A stretch of 64,000 bases of DNA from positions 20,590,927-20,654,926 of the forward strand of contig NC_037594.1 in NCBI RefSeq assembly GCF_003073045.1, read 5' to 3'. The notes beneath the pieces were generated by a model that ran no database searches, was not told the origin of the DNA, and saw nothing but the letters and a program-made list of their open reading frames with translations. Positions 37,340 to 48,400 of the stretch are shown here, one piece after another; position 1 is the stretch's first letter; each line of letters opens with the position of its first letter. The DNA is from Pomacea canaliculata. Its lineage: Eukaryota; Mollusca; Gastropoda; Architaenioglossa; Ampullariidae. The position numbers and the translations under genes were made by a program.

Positions 37340-37446
37340 CTGCCAATGGAGCAGACCGGTTCCAAACTTCTGGAGGACAAATAATAGGTAAATGCCAGGC
37401 GTTGGAAAGAACTGTCCTCTCACCTTTATAAAGGCTCGTGACGTAA
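37340..37446 (-). promoter_or_regulatory. Candidate promoter and non-coding first exon of Met-rich gene 2
   Basis: On the minus strand there is a good TATA box, TTTATAAAGG (TATAAA at 37430-37425). A CRE-like TTACGTCA (37446-37439) lies directly upstream. About 85 bases downstream is a strong donor, TTGGCAG|gtatgtg, after 37340. A further donor-like site, CCCCGG|gtaagtc (exon end 36278), suggests an additional or alternative 5' UTR exon before the coding exon that begins at 36107. Assignment to this gene rests on strand, distance and the lack of any other gene. Confidence 0.6.
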
Positions 37447-40400
37447 GAGATTTTGTTGCTTTTTCCCCTCCAGCCTCCTCCCCTCACCACCAACCATCCT
37501 CCAGCTCTCACACAACCTTTGTGTCTTTGTGCTGTCGTGACCTAAGAGTAATTTACATGTCAAGGAGCTGACAGAGTGCAGTTTACAGGAACTGAACGAC
37601 GGGATGTGAACATTCTTCTTAAGGACAGTACTGAGATTTGTTAGTCATGTACTTACATTCACATACTGACATTCAAACTGCTGCTTCACGATGTGCTGAT
37701 TTGTATACAACAAGACTGTAATTGCTGTTGATAGATGTTTTCAATTAGTTTTGTTTGGTTCTGTTTGTATCGGGGGATTTCACTTGATTTTAATATTGTT
37801 AAGATAGATGCGGAAAGGGAGCTGAAAGAGGTAGCGAGAATTGACAGACCAAAGTAGAAGGATAGGAGAGATGAAAGATAAGGAGCAAAAGAGAATATAG
37901 ACAGCAAACTCACGGCTAACACAGACTGCACATCTACCATCTCTAAATCCTTTAATAAACATTAAGACTAACTAAACAGATATTGAACGTATAAAATTCC
38001 ATCCCCGCTGTACCAATCAAACACATAAAACCCCAACAAACCTGACAAGTTCCCGGCTCAGATCCCCCATTCCTGTTTCTTTTTTTTCTCTCTCTCTCTT
38101 GCTGCCTACCGACTAATCTTTCTTGAACTTTCTCATTCCATTTCCAGCCTTTTTTTTTTTTTAACTCAAGCTCCTTTGTCATAAGGAATATTGCATGTGA
38201 GCGTACAGCCCAGCACGTGATATCGTGATACACTCCCTTTGACATCATCTTCTCACCTGCATCTGAGTCCACCTTCTCAATCCTGCTCACTGTGGAAATA
38301 AGGCGAATGTACATGAATCATTCCTTCTGATCATTTTTTCCCAGAAGGATGTGAGGACAGGAGGGAGGGGGAGGATCTGTTCTGGCGCAAAATGCTGCCA
38401 TAAGCAGGGTTGGCGAGATACTGGGTTGAGATTACATTTAAAATCCCCATCAGAGTAACCTCCCATAGTATTTCTCTTATAAAGGAACGAATGTAATATC
38501 TTCTTCTTCTTTTCTACTTCGTTTTCTCATCCATCCTTCACTGAGCTCCAAAAAAGAAGCATAACTTTTATAAATGACCAGGAAGAAAGCACACTTTTAT
38601 GATAAACTATTTTAATGAAAAAGTTTTGTAATAAGGTCCTTATGACAGCCAGAGTTTATTCTAGTTTATTTAAAACTTCGTTGGTTTTTTTTAATGTCTT
38701 CTCCATTTAATGCAAGGGGTGTCCTGCTATAAAAATCTTTTACTAAATCTGTTTTGTGCCGACGGGCCAAAGGGTAAAATAATGTTTTACTTGGACAGGT
38801 ATGCAGTGGCATTCTTCCCAATATGTTGTGCAAAGAACAATGCTCTCTTTTGCGATGCAGGAGACCTTGTCATGCATGGCTTACCCCTCACTTACATGTG
38901 TCAAGCACCTCAGGTCCACGAAGAGGAGTGTTGATGAAAGCTAATGTCAGACACGAAGTTTGCCTGACGACAAAGGAATTCCCTTCAGTTTCAGTTTCTC
39001 TAACAAAGAGGTCTTTCCAGTTTTGAAATCCCCCGAGTTTATACTTACTTGTGAAAAACATCATCGGCAACAGTTGCAGCAACAACAGAAAGAATAATGT
39101 TAACCATTGTTGTTTTTATATTTTGCCGTTGATGGCAAATACTTTTAAATCTCGAAACTACGAAATCTTATTGTCTTTCATGTTGTTTCTGATTATTTTT
39201 AAGTCACGCAATTTTGCTGATATGCATTCTTAGTAGAAAAGCTAGCGTGTGAGAGAGTGTGTGTGTTTGTGAAAAGTGTGTGTGTGTGTACTCGAGCGCG
39301 CAAGTTCATTTGTCTTCACAACGATTTAAAAAGCATCTGTAGTTGCCTTCTTGGTCTGCTTTTATCATCCTTCTCTCTACATCAGTCCACTAGTCCAACT
39401 GTCCGCCTGTCTGTTTGCACGCTTGTCTCAATCTGTCTACTGCTGATTGTATCGTTCTTACTTCTCTTTTTTTTCCCCCTTGATTAATGCGTACATCCTT
39501 ATCTTTTGGCATATACGTTTGCAAAAATAGACAGAAAGAGAGAGAGGGAGAGATAAATAGATAGCAAGAGACAAAGACTCAGTTAAAAGGGATCCATACA
39601 CTAAAGGCCGGATGAAGGACAAGTCACATTAAAAAGAGTTTTCTTAAAATGACAAACTGTCAGACTGACACATTCTTTCCACGGGACGCACTCAATGTCA
39701 CGACGGAAAACAAGGATGTGACAGAGCTCATAAAATTTATAAGAAGCTAGATTTATGTTTCCTGTTAACCCTTAAGTGCAATATTTTCCAGGAAGAAACC
39801 AAATTTTACTGGCATTCCACTGTTCTGTGACATAGTTTTGGTAACACTTGGCGAAACCTGCATGTCTTTTCGACAATAAACTAAAGCTAGTTCTGACTGA
39901 CTGGGGATGTTTTCCTTCTCGTAGTCAGAGTTTAATTTTATTTTCTTTTAATCCCAGAGTAAACCATTTTGCGCACGCACCATCAGAGGCATCCCATACG
40001 CGAAAGTGTTCATCCAAACACATTCACAGCGAGACCATGTGAACACCCAATCTCTCCAAGCTGACAAGAGAACCCCAGGCAAAGAATGAAGATTGTTTTT
40101 TATTTCAAGAACGGAGTTTGATGTTGTTTTCAGCATGGCAGTAAGATCAATGAGCTTGCACGCATCACAAACCTCCAGTTTGAAAATTTAAACATTGACA
40201 ATGAAATCTACCAATAACCCATGTTCACGGCTGAAACGAAAATGCCGTATCAATAGAGATTGAATAAATATATATATAGGTTTTGAAACCTCAGTCACAT
40301 GAACAAGTTACAATTCACGAAAAAAAAAATCTTCTACAAACAGTTCAAATCAAGTAATAAATTTAAAAAAAAAAAACCCAATAAATTACTTGCATTATTT

Positions 40401-41132
40401 GCCATTTTATTAAATTTTAGAAAACCCTTATTCCCAGAGACATTTACAAATCTACTTTTTTGCTATTAGGTATACGAGTTGGTTAGTGATTGTAATGTGA
40501 TGTAGGGGTATGTCCTTTCTTGACTTGTACACTTTGGGGTCAGCGGGTCAGTGGGGGCGAAGGGCGGATTTGTATGCATATGACTGTGTATGTAACCAAC
40601 TACAATAGGTCTTACTGAAGTAGAGAGAAATAAAACCTATTAAAAATATTAATTTTAAACAATCAAGGAAATAAATTGCTCCAGACTGATATACGATCGT
40701 CGTTGTAGCTTAAACCAAGGAACTTATCTGCCATGATTTTGACTTGTCCTTCACTACAAGAAAACGCACGTTGTTAGCTCAAAAGCCCAACACAGAATTT
40801 ATCTGGTTGGTTCTCATCATCCTCTAAACGTTGCTGTCTCACCTCTGTCTCGTGGACTTTTTGTTTGTTGTCGTTTTTGGTTTGTTTTTTTCTTTTTTTT
40901 TAGTGGCATGAAACGACTTTTAGAGCATGACACTTATAAAGGATGATGTGCCCTCCGGGCATGACTTTTGGACCGTCAAGCGGATTCCCTTCCCGAGCAT
41001 GTGCAAAAATCGTAAGCGGTGCTTCTGTTGGCAATTAGCGTGTTCAGTACTTTAGACAATCAGCATGGTCAACCCCCTCCCCTTCCCGAACGATTTGATC
41101 GCACAAACGCATTCATACCCAGACAACATCCT
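37447..41132. other. Intergenic region between Met-rich genes 2 and 3
   Basis: No gene is supported. Simple-sequence tracts include a CT run at 38081-38100, T runs near 38151, GT-rich sequence at 39256-39292 and GA-rich sequence at 39530-39560. The open frames are short and lack coding character. Confidence 0.5.
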
Positions 41133-42838
41133 TTATATGGCAGGTGCTCCAAAGCCACCAGACAGACCACCTCCTCCTCCCAAGAGTCCAGCGGATCCCG
41201 CTCCAGCTGCAGTGGGATCGGCAGCTGCGCCAGCACCGCCCCCTAAGCCGCCGTTCATCATCATCAGCGGCAGCATCCTCATCATGGTGTCAGCTCCTCC
41301 ACCACTCATGCCCATCATCATCGGGAGCATCATGGGGTCGGCCATCCCGCCGCCGCCGCCGCCATGTCCACCAGCGCCACCGCCATTCATCATCATCATC
41401 ATCAGCATGGGCATCATGCTCTCGCTCATTCCACCGCGATTCATCATCATCAGCGTCATGGGGTTTATACCGCCTCCTGCTCCTCCTCCAGAGCCGCCTC
41501 CCATGCCGTTCATCATCATCATCATCGGCATCATGTTGGTCATGTCCATGCCAGAGCTCATCATCATCGGCAACATCATGCTCATTGGGTCGCCGGCACC
41601 AGCACCGCCGCCACCAGCACCACCCTGTCCCATCATCATCAACATTGGCAACATGGCGCCCATCTCACCACCTCCACCTCGGGCCATCATCAGAGGAGCC
41701 AGAGATCCTAGGCCTCCAAGCTGGGCTGTAAGAAAAAAGAAGGAGACAATAGAGAAATTGGTCCCAAGCATAAGGTTTTCTGTTTCCCTTTTTTCTCTGT
41801 GTGTGTTTCCAGCTGGTTTAAAATTTATCTTCCTTTTCTGTCCATAACTCAAAGCTAAGAAGTAAGTTAAAAATGGAGCAGAAATGTCAGCAGCCGTCTG
41901 TTACAGGTATGATTTACATCATAAACTCTGCGTCCCCTAGCCATCCATCACACCCTAACTCTTGTCTTCCCCCCTGACCCCTAACCTTTCTCTGGGATTA
42001 ACGTTGCTTTTAAAATTCCGTCTTCCGAACAAAGGGTGTTGTGTGTCACATGAGGGGGACCTTTCTTTCCGTCAGCGTCACGCAACAGATGGCAGGACTG
42101 TCACGATTATCATTTGTCATGCGACGAGCCTGTCACGAGCGTTAAGACAGGGAGGAGAGCGCGGGGTGAGGGTGGGGAGAGAAGCAGCATAGGAGAGGGG
42201 TGGGAGCTGCAGACAAGAATAGCAGCCTGTCTTCGCATATCACACCGGCCATCTTTCACTGTCTCCCAGACAATTACAACTTCCTGCTGCCTCAAGCCTA
42301 CGGGTGTCACACTCACCAGAAAATCCTTTATGCATCAACGATGTCTTTGTTTCGCCGTGTTGCAGATTAGTGTTTTAAAATTCACAAATTTTTAAAATGT
42401 GGGGCAGCTGGTCTAAAATATCTCGCTAGAAAGTGCAACGTAATTCATTTCGTTAAAGTTTATACAGTTTACTTTTTTATTTTATGATTTATTTATTTTG
42501 TTCCATTTTCTACAAGTTGAGCTAAGTAAAAATGTTATCTCCCCAAATCCGAATAAGTACTCTCCCCTTCTTCGTTCTCGTGATGAATGCATAGCAACAT
42601 TCGCATTAACAGAAAGCAAGAGGAGAGACACTTGATGTAGACCGTACATGGCTTCTCTCATGTTGTCAAGTGCGAAGCTAACGGAAAAGCTGGACAATGT
42701 GTTAATAAGGCTAACTGTTGACCTTTTCGTGACGTCATGGTTCTTGACCTCTTTGTGTGATGCTATATTCTTATATTGAGAATGGAGTGAAATAACATCT
42801 TTTGTTGAGCGATTTGTAAATGTTTCCCTTGAAGATTT

Positions 42839-42870
<32 letters not shown>

Positions 42871-43200
42871 AATAATAATAATAATAATAAATTTTGCACG
42901 CTTCTGTGCTAGGTGACTGAACTCTGGTATATCAACAGTGAAAATATTCCAGCCTTTTTATAGCTTTATAAATATAGTTTTCATAAAGATCTGTTTCTAA
43001 AGAAATGGAAAACTTAGATGAGGGAAAAAAAAAAAAAAAAGAAAAAAAAAGAGATGCTGGTCAGAAAGAAAGGATGGAATGAAAGGAAGGAGGATTCAAA
43101 AAATCTGAATGTGACGGAGAGTAGTTGTGTGTGTGTGTGTCTTACCAGATGCAATAGCAACAAAACCCGCAAGAAAAACCGCAACCTTTGGGGTGTTCAT
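41133..43200 (-). CDS. Met/Gly-rich repetitive secreted protein 3 (215 aa), novel family
   Basis: Two coding exons on the minus strand: 43200-43146 (donor ATCTG|gtaaga) and 41725-41133 (acceptor ttcttacag). They join in phase 1 and are fully open. The signal peptide is MNTPKVAVFLAGFVAIASA, cleaved before QLGG. The mature protein of about 196 aa has about 50 Met (a quarter of all residues) plus abundant Gly and Ala. About seven modules alternate a Met block (MLPMLMMM, MMLPMMM, MMPMMMMMN, MMPMLMMMMMN, MLPLMMMN) with a Gly/Ala linker that often ends in DP or NP. The tail is Gly/Ala/Leu-rich (GLLGGGGGLSGGFG). There is no cysteine, almost no charge and no known domain. The 5' UTR acceptor tgttttcag starts the coding exon at 43220. 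A structural extracellular matrix role is plausible from composition only. Confidence 0.87.
42839..42891 (+). repeat. Compound (AAC)n(AAT)n microsatellite
   Basis: About ten AAC units pass directly into about seven AAT units. It lies in the intron of Met-rich gene 3. Confidence 0.95.
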
Positions 43201-44456
43201 CGTGTTGATTTGAATTTTATCTGAAAACAAGAGTAAAAACAGGATCATGGTTAAACGTTGTCATTTGTACTTTGTACAACTACCTTCTTTGATGATTTTG
43301 TTTTTGTTTCAATAATATACTCGTTAATTTGTTTTACTGTGTAAGTGTGAGTTAGTGAGTGAAAATGAATTAAAGTAGCCAAGTCCATCTTTTTGAAAAA
43401 AAAATGATTTAATAAATATAGAAAATCCCACTTACTTTATGATTGAATATGCTTTTGAAAATGATACTGGAATCAAAAGTCGCCTTAAAGTTTAGAAAAA
43501 GCCATTTTCTTGGCTTTTGAATCTTATCACATAGAAACTAAAATAGTCAGCAGTTTACATTTAGATACGTAGTCATTGAGAAGCAAAGACATTCCACACA
43601 GTCACACACACACACACACCTTCCCAACATCTACCATCGTAAAGTGAGCAGATCGTTTATAAGAGAGGGTTAGCTAACAATTGTGTTAAGAGATGACAGA
43701 GGCAGAACTGCAAGTCCAAAGGTTTGTCCGAGGAAACAGGGGCCCGAGGAACGAATGGTGTCAGAAACATAACACCAACGAGTACTGGCATCTGATCTCA
43801 TGGCGACAGTCCGGTGACACAACAGTTCAGCGCCTGTCACCAATACAGTGACGATTGGCTGGCCTGAGTTCAGTTCTCGCCTCTGCCACGCTGTTCTTTT
43901 GCTGCATGTGTTTAAGGGGCTGGCTGCTTTTCCGTGAGATAGCCTCAATTAACTTTTCACCACTGGTGACACTAACAGCTGTTCGGTTTATAAGTTTTGG
44001 TCACCGGCCGATTGTACTATCTACTGATGCGACTAAGTCCATTGAGCCACTTACGAGTAGATTCGATCTAGGTCCATAGTCGATCAACCCAAGTGATTCA
44101 ACCGTTGGCAGTCGACTCCACTATCGAATACACTACGTTATTAGTCAGTGTAATGACACATTCGTTGTTCACTATACGCAAACAAAACGAAATTACATTT
44201 TTCAAACTACAAACTACAAAAGAAGTCAGTCGCCATTGTTATCACGGGAAAAAATAAGATGTTATTCAAAGTAATGTGGCTCATGGATACCTATGTATGA
44301 GCGAGAAGAAAAACATTTCTTGCTCAGTAATTTAAGCAATAGCGAAGCAGCTGGAATGGCAGGGCCGGACAGCTTATGGCCACAAGCAGACAGGTTTCGA
44401 ATGGTTTGTAAAACTACGAACTAATATCCCTGGACTGCTGGCAGACGATTTTTTTC

Positions 44457-44561
44457 TGCTAAAACGAGGCATCAGACGACATAGCTTCCGGTTTATTCAC
44501 ATTTCAGATTAGCTACTAAAACGAAGCATCAGACGACAAAGCTTCCGGTTTATTCAGATTC
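44457..44561 (+). repeat. 57-bp tandem duplication
   Basis: The word gcatcagacgac followed by agcttccggtttattca occurs twice at a spacing of about 57 bases with few mismatches. It lies in the presumed 5' UTR intron of Met-rich gene 3. Nothing suggests coding. Confidence 0.8.
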
Positions 44562-45398
44562 TTTGTTACAGCTAGCCGAGACTAACAGCGGACCACTTCG
44601 CAAGAGGCTAAGCGTTGGTCTTGGCAGACAGACAGCAGTCCACCTATTCACGTCCATAGTAAAACTACACACAACATATCTAACTGTGAGTCAAAGTAGC
44701 CCTCACATGGAGTTTGTGGAGACTTGCTTAGATAAAATAAAAGCTATTTCACTATGTGTGTAGGTACGCCGCCGGCTTTTTTCTGTTCAAGTGTGTTGTA
44801 AAGGCCTTTTAAACAATCCTGGGCACATTGTACTACATGCAAGTAGAAGACTATACTCAATCTACAATTACATATACTGTTAAAAAAATAACATTTTTCT
44901 AAAGCAGCGAGTGGTTGAGTTGGCAAGTAGTCAAATCGACCAGCCCCTAATTTTTTATCGTCTGTATTTCTTGAGGTATTAGTTCCTTTTTCTAGTATTT
45001 TGGAATGCAACCCTACTTAAGACTTTGTCGAAGATCACTAAAAAGAAAGAGTTTCCGACAGACTTTATCTGAAATTCGTGTTACATGCTTTGCCTTCGAG
45101 AAACACTATAGTATCAAATGATAAATCTGATGATGGCATAGCTAGCATTTAATATTCTGGAATAAAACCTATTAAAGACATGAAGGATATTATTCTTACG
45201 TAGTTGTAGATGTTGGTTTTTCATGAGAAAAAATTTTATGAATAGGCAAAGAGATGTAATGAAGAATAACGATGAAAATCCAAACAATCAGAATAAAGAC
45301 ATCCCGCTGAAATATAGATCATGTAATGCAAAAAAAAAAAAATGTCAAAGAACAGCTGACAACAGCTGGACAGCTGCCTGTCCTGTTTAACGACTCAC

Positions 45399-45480
45399 CT
45401 TTTGACAGCCTGACTTTCGACGTGCTAGACCTGGGGTAGTGAGGACAAGTGGTGGCAAACAGGTCTCAAGCTCCTTTTAT
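45399..45480 (-). promoter_or_regulatory. Candidate promoter and non-coding first exon of Met-rich gene 3
   Basis: On the minus strand a TATA-like GGAATAAAAGG (ATAAAA at 45480-45475) is followed about 80 bases later by a strong donor, TCAAAAG|gtgagtc, after 45399. The exon of about 50 bases would splice to the acceptor at 43221, across a 2.2-kb intron. A perfect CRE, TGACGTCA, lies 310 bases upstream at 45790-45797. The long C- and T-rich sequence on the plus strand here reads as a purine-rich tract upstream of the promoter. Confidence 0.55.
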
Positions 45481-45499
45481 TCCCCTCTTGCAGGACTTT

Positions 45500-48400
45500 G
45501 TCCTCCTGGTTCATGTTCCCCTCCCTTTTCCCCCTTACCATCCACTTCCGCACCCATCCCAATCTTCCGTCACCATCCTTCGCTCTCTTAGTCGTGATTT
45601 GCGTCTTTGAAATATTTTTCTTTCTTTCTTTCCCTCTAACAAAACCTCCACTCACCCTCTTGCCCTTCGGTGTACCCCGACCGCCTCCCTCTCCCCCACT
45701 TTCTCTGACAACTTCACCGACTTCCTCTACTCGGCCACGCGCCCCGTATGTTATCCCCCTACCCACATCAGTGTTTCGGTCTGCTGTTCTGACGTCAGAG
45801 CTTGACCTCCCACCCTCCTCACTCTACAAGTTCGTGACCATGTTCCTAAAGTCTCGAGTCACGACTCATGCCTGTTAATACTGTCATCCATATACAATGC
45901 CATGTCCAAAGATGGAATAACTCTGCATGAAGATTATTTGTTAAATGCGATTGTGTCATACATATTAGATGTAACCGGTGCAGGAGCTCTGATAAGGTTA
46001 ATATATTCTATTTTAAGAGCATTTTATTTAAGTCTTCACAGAAGACAGTGGGATACTTTAACGCTGCAAGACTTACAAGTAAGTCCTCTGAAGACAAGGA
46101 AAAGAGGAAACATATATAAATATAAAAATTGTTGCATCTCAATGAACGACTAAAACAAGGCTTTAGCCAACATTATGGTTTTCATCATTTTTTTCGTATT
46201 AAGCTGGGATGCAGAGAGTTCTACAGATAATTACAACAGACAATCGTAATAAACTCTGGAGGGTCGTGGACTGTCATCAACAAAGACTCCTTCCATGAAA
46301 ACAATAGTGGCATTGACATTGACATTGGCAAGGACAAAAGCTCATTGTTTGTACAGACTCCATTGTTTTTTTAGCCAAAGCAGCAGTTTTTAAAAAAAAA
46401 ATTTTACTTGAGAGTTTTATGGAACCGACAGTTTCACAAAGCCTGTAAATGTGAAATACAGATGAACCGCCACTGCATACGGACTTTATTTACAATGTAC
46501 GTGAGTCAACTAAGTATTTTTATTAGACAATGACAGACAATAACACTGCTCTGGGGAGGAATTTCTTCTTTGTTTGCTAGTATGCCAAGAGAACACTTTA
46601 TTGATATCTGTTAAAACTCAGTTTTTTCTGTTCACGTTTCTGTTAAAATTTAGATTTTTTTCTCCTCCTGTTATCTTCCGTTGTCTTACACAAATGCCTT
46701 TTTCTCTCCTTTATCTCAGATACGAAACTTTCTAATTGTTATACAATATTAAAGAGCAAGTCATGTGACATCATACTGAGGCCATAATCGTGAAGTATGA
46801 AGCCGGACAATGGCTGCAGTAAGAGGTTGTGAAAAAAGTGTCGTATGGATAACAAGAGGCTGTAAGGTATAATGAGGACATCATCGCGTGTCCTCTATTA
46901 TCGGATTTCACCAACAAGGAATAAGCAGTGGTACTCGCATTAATATTTTCTAAGTTTCCGTCAGTAACGTAGTATTTTGTGTACAGTTCCCGATTTCGGT
47001 GTTGTCCTGTTTGGTGCATCAGACTCCATACATCACACCTTCCACTCTGTTGTCCTATGAACCTTTCAGCCACAGGAAAACCCACAAGGAACAAAATGTT
47101 TCTTTGGTAATCTTGTGTTTTCTTTATGTATTTCTGGGAAAATTAGAAGTTAATATTCTAATGTATCCACTGAAAATGTTCAGACTTTCTGTCACAGGCA
47201 CTTTTTGTGCACGGGTCGGACAAGGAGATAGAGTGGGAATATGTCATTTGTTGTGTCTTGCGGTGTTCTTAATGGCAGTAATTAACGTCCGCTGTAACAA
47301 TTAAGAACTCATCTGTGGAATCTTCCTCAACGACTGTTATGTTATCTCACTTGACTGTCCCATTGACAATCTTGTAACATTCTGTTTGTCGTGGAGTAGG
47401 AATGTGTCGAACTAGAAGTATAGTCTCCAATGTCAATATAGACGGTTCGACTGTCATCGTTTCTCTGATCTTAGGTATTGTAAGAAGAGTTGTATCGTGT
47501 GAGATTACCTCTGTGTTGACGATTCTTAGTGATTAAACTTTTCGTTCTCTTCCAAATTTCTTTCGATTACCGTCTTTTCAACATACATCTGCATGTAGTT
47601 AACATTGTATTTATAAAATAACCAAAATCCTACCTGTTATTTTCTGAAATTAAATTTGATATTTATACTAAAACGAAAGAGACACAAATGCATCATGTCA
47701 CACTCCACAAAACTTTAATAACTATAGAATTACTTCTAATTAAGTCTCATGGTCGCGCACCAGACTAACCAAACCTGTTGTTCCATTGTCTTGTTTGTTT
47801 GTATTTTTGGTTCTCTCCGGTCTTAATCGTGACGGAGCGACATAAGTAAGCTGTTTACAGTCTCACCAGACTCGTGATAAACGATCGTGACTCAAGAGAG
47901 AAAGATGGCTGTTGCAGTAACTTGTCTCGACTACACTCCTCTTCCTCATCGCGACCTGTACCTGTCATTCCAGGTGACACAGGTGTCTTGAAATGAGGCA
48001 GCTGGTTTCATGATGAGCCAGAGTGCAGACTCCATGCTGCCGGAGTGTTCTTGGCCCACAGAGGTCAAGATTAAGAGAAAGATACAAATTACTAGAAGCT
48101 TGCCATGCGACAGGAGGACAGCGACACCCTTGCGTAGGTCTAGTCACGAGCTGCGCTGCAAGTGCGTGCTAACTACCACGCAATCCTTCATGTCTAAAAA
48201 TAACTTTTATCTTTCTTCTTTCTTATGTAAGAAGATGCCTAAATATACACTCATTTTCATATGTGTTAGCTTGTGTTCACATATCTGTTTCGACCTACTT
48301 ATTGTTGACTTACATTCATACACGTGGATAGCTAGATTCTGAAGAATCACGTAATGCAACACAAGGTAGGACTTAGTTCTGTCTTCAAGGACAAAGAAAT

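Noticed and set aside
41065-41847. Long plus-strand frames rich in Pro/Ile, Ser or His opposite Met-rich gene 3
   Set aside because: They are antisense readings of the ATG and GGN repeats of gene 3. They have no signal peptide or splice logic, while the minus strand has both.
43800-43920. tRNA-like box words (cagttcagcgcctgtcacc, gagttcagttctcgcc) suggesting a SINE
   Set aside because: The boxes match poorly, and no element ends or second copy were seen in the window.
45498-45878. 126-aa plus-strand Pro/Ser/Leu-rich frame
   Set aside because: It is the pyrimidine-rich strand of the sequence upstream of the Met-rich gene 3 promoter and has only composition bias.
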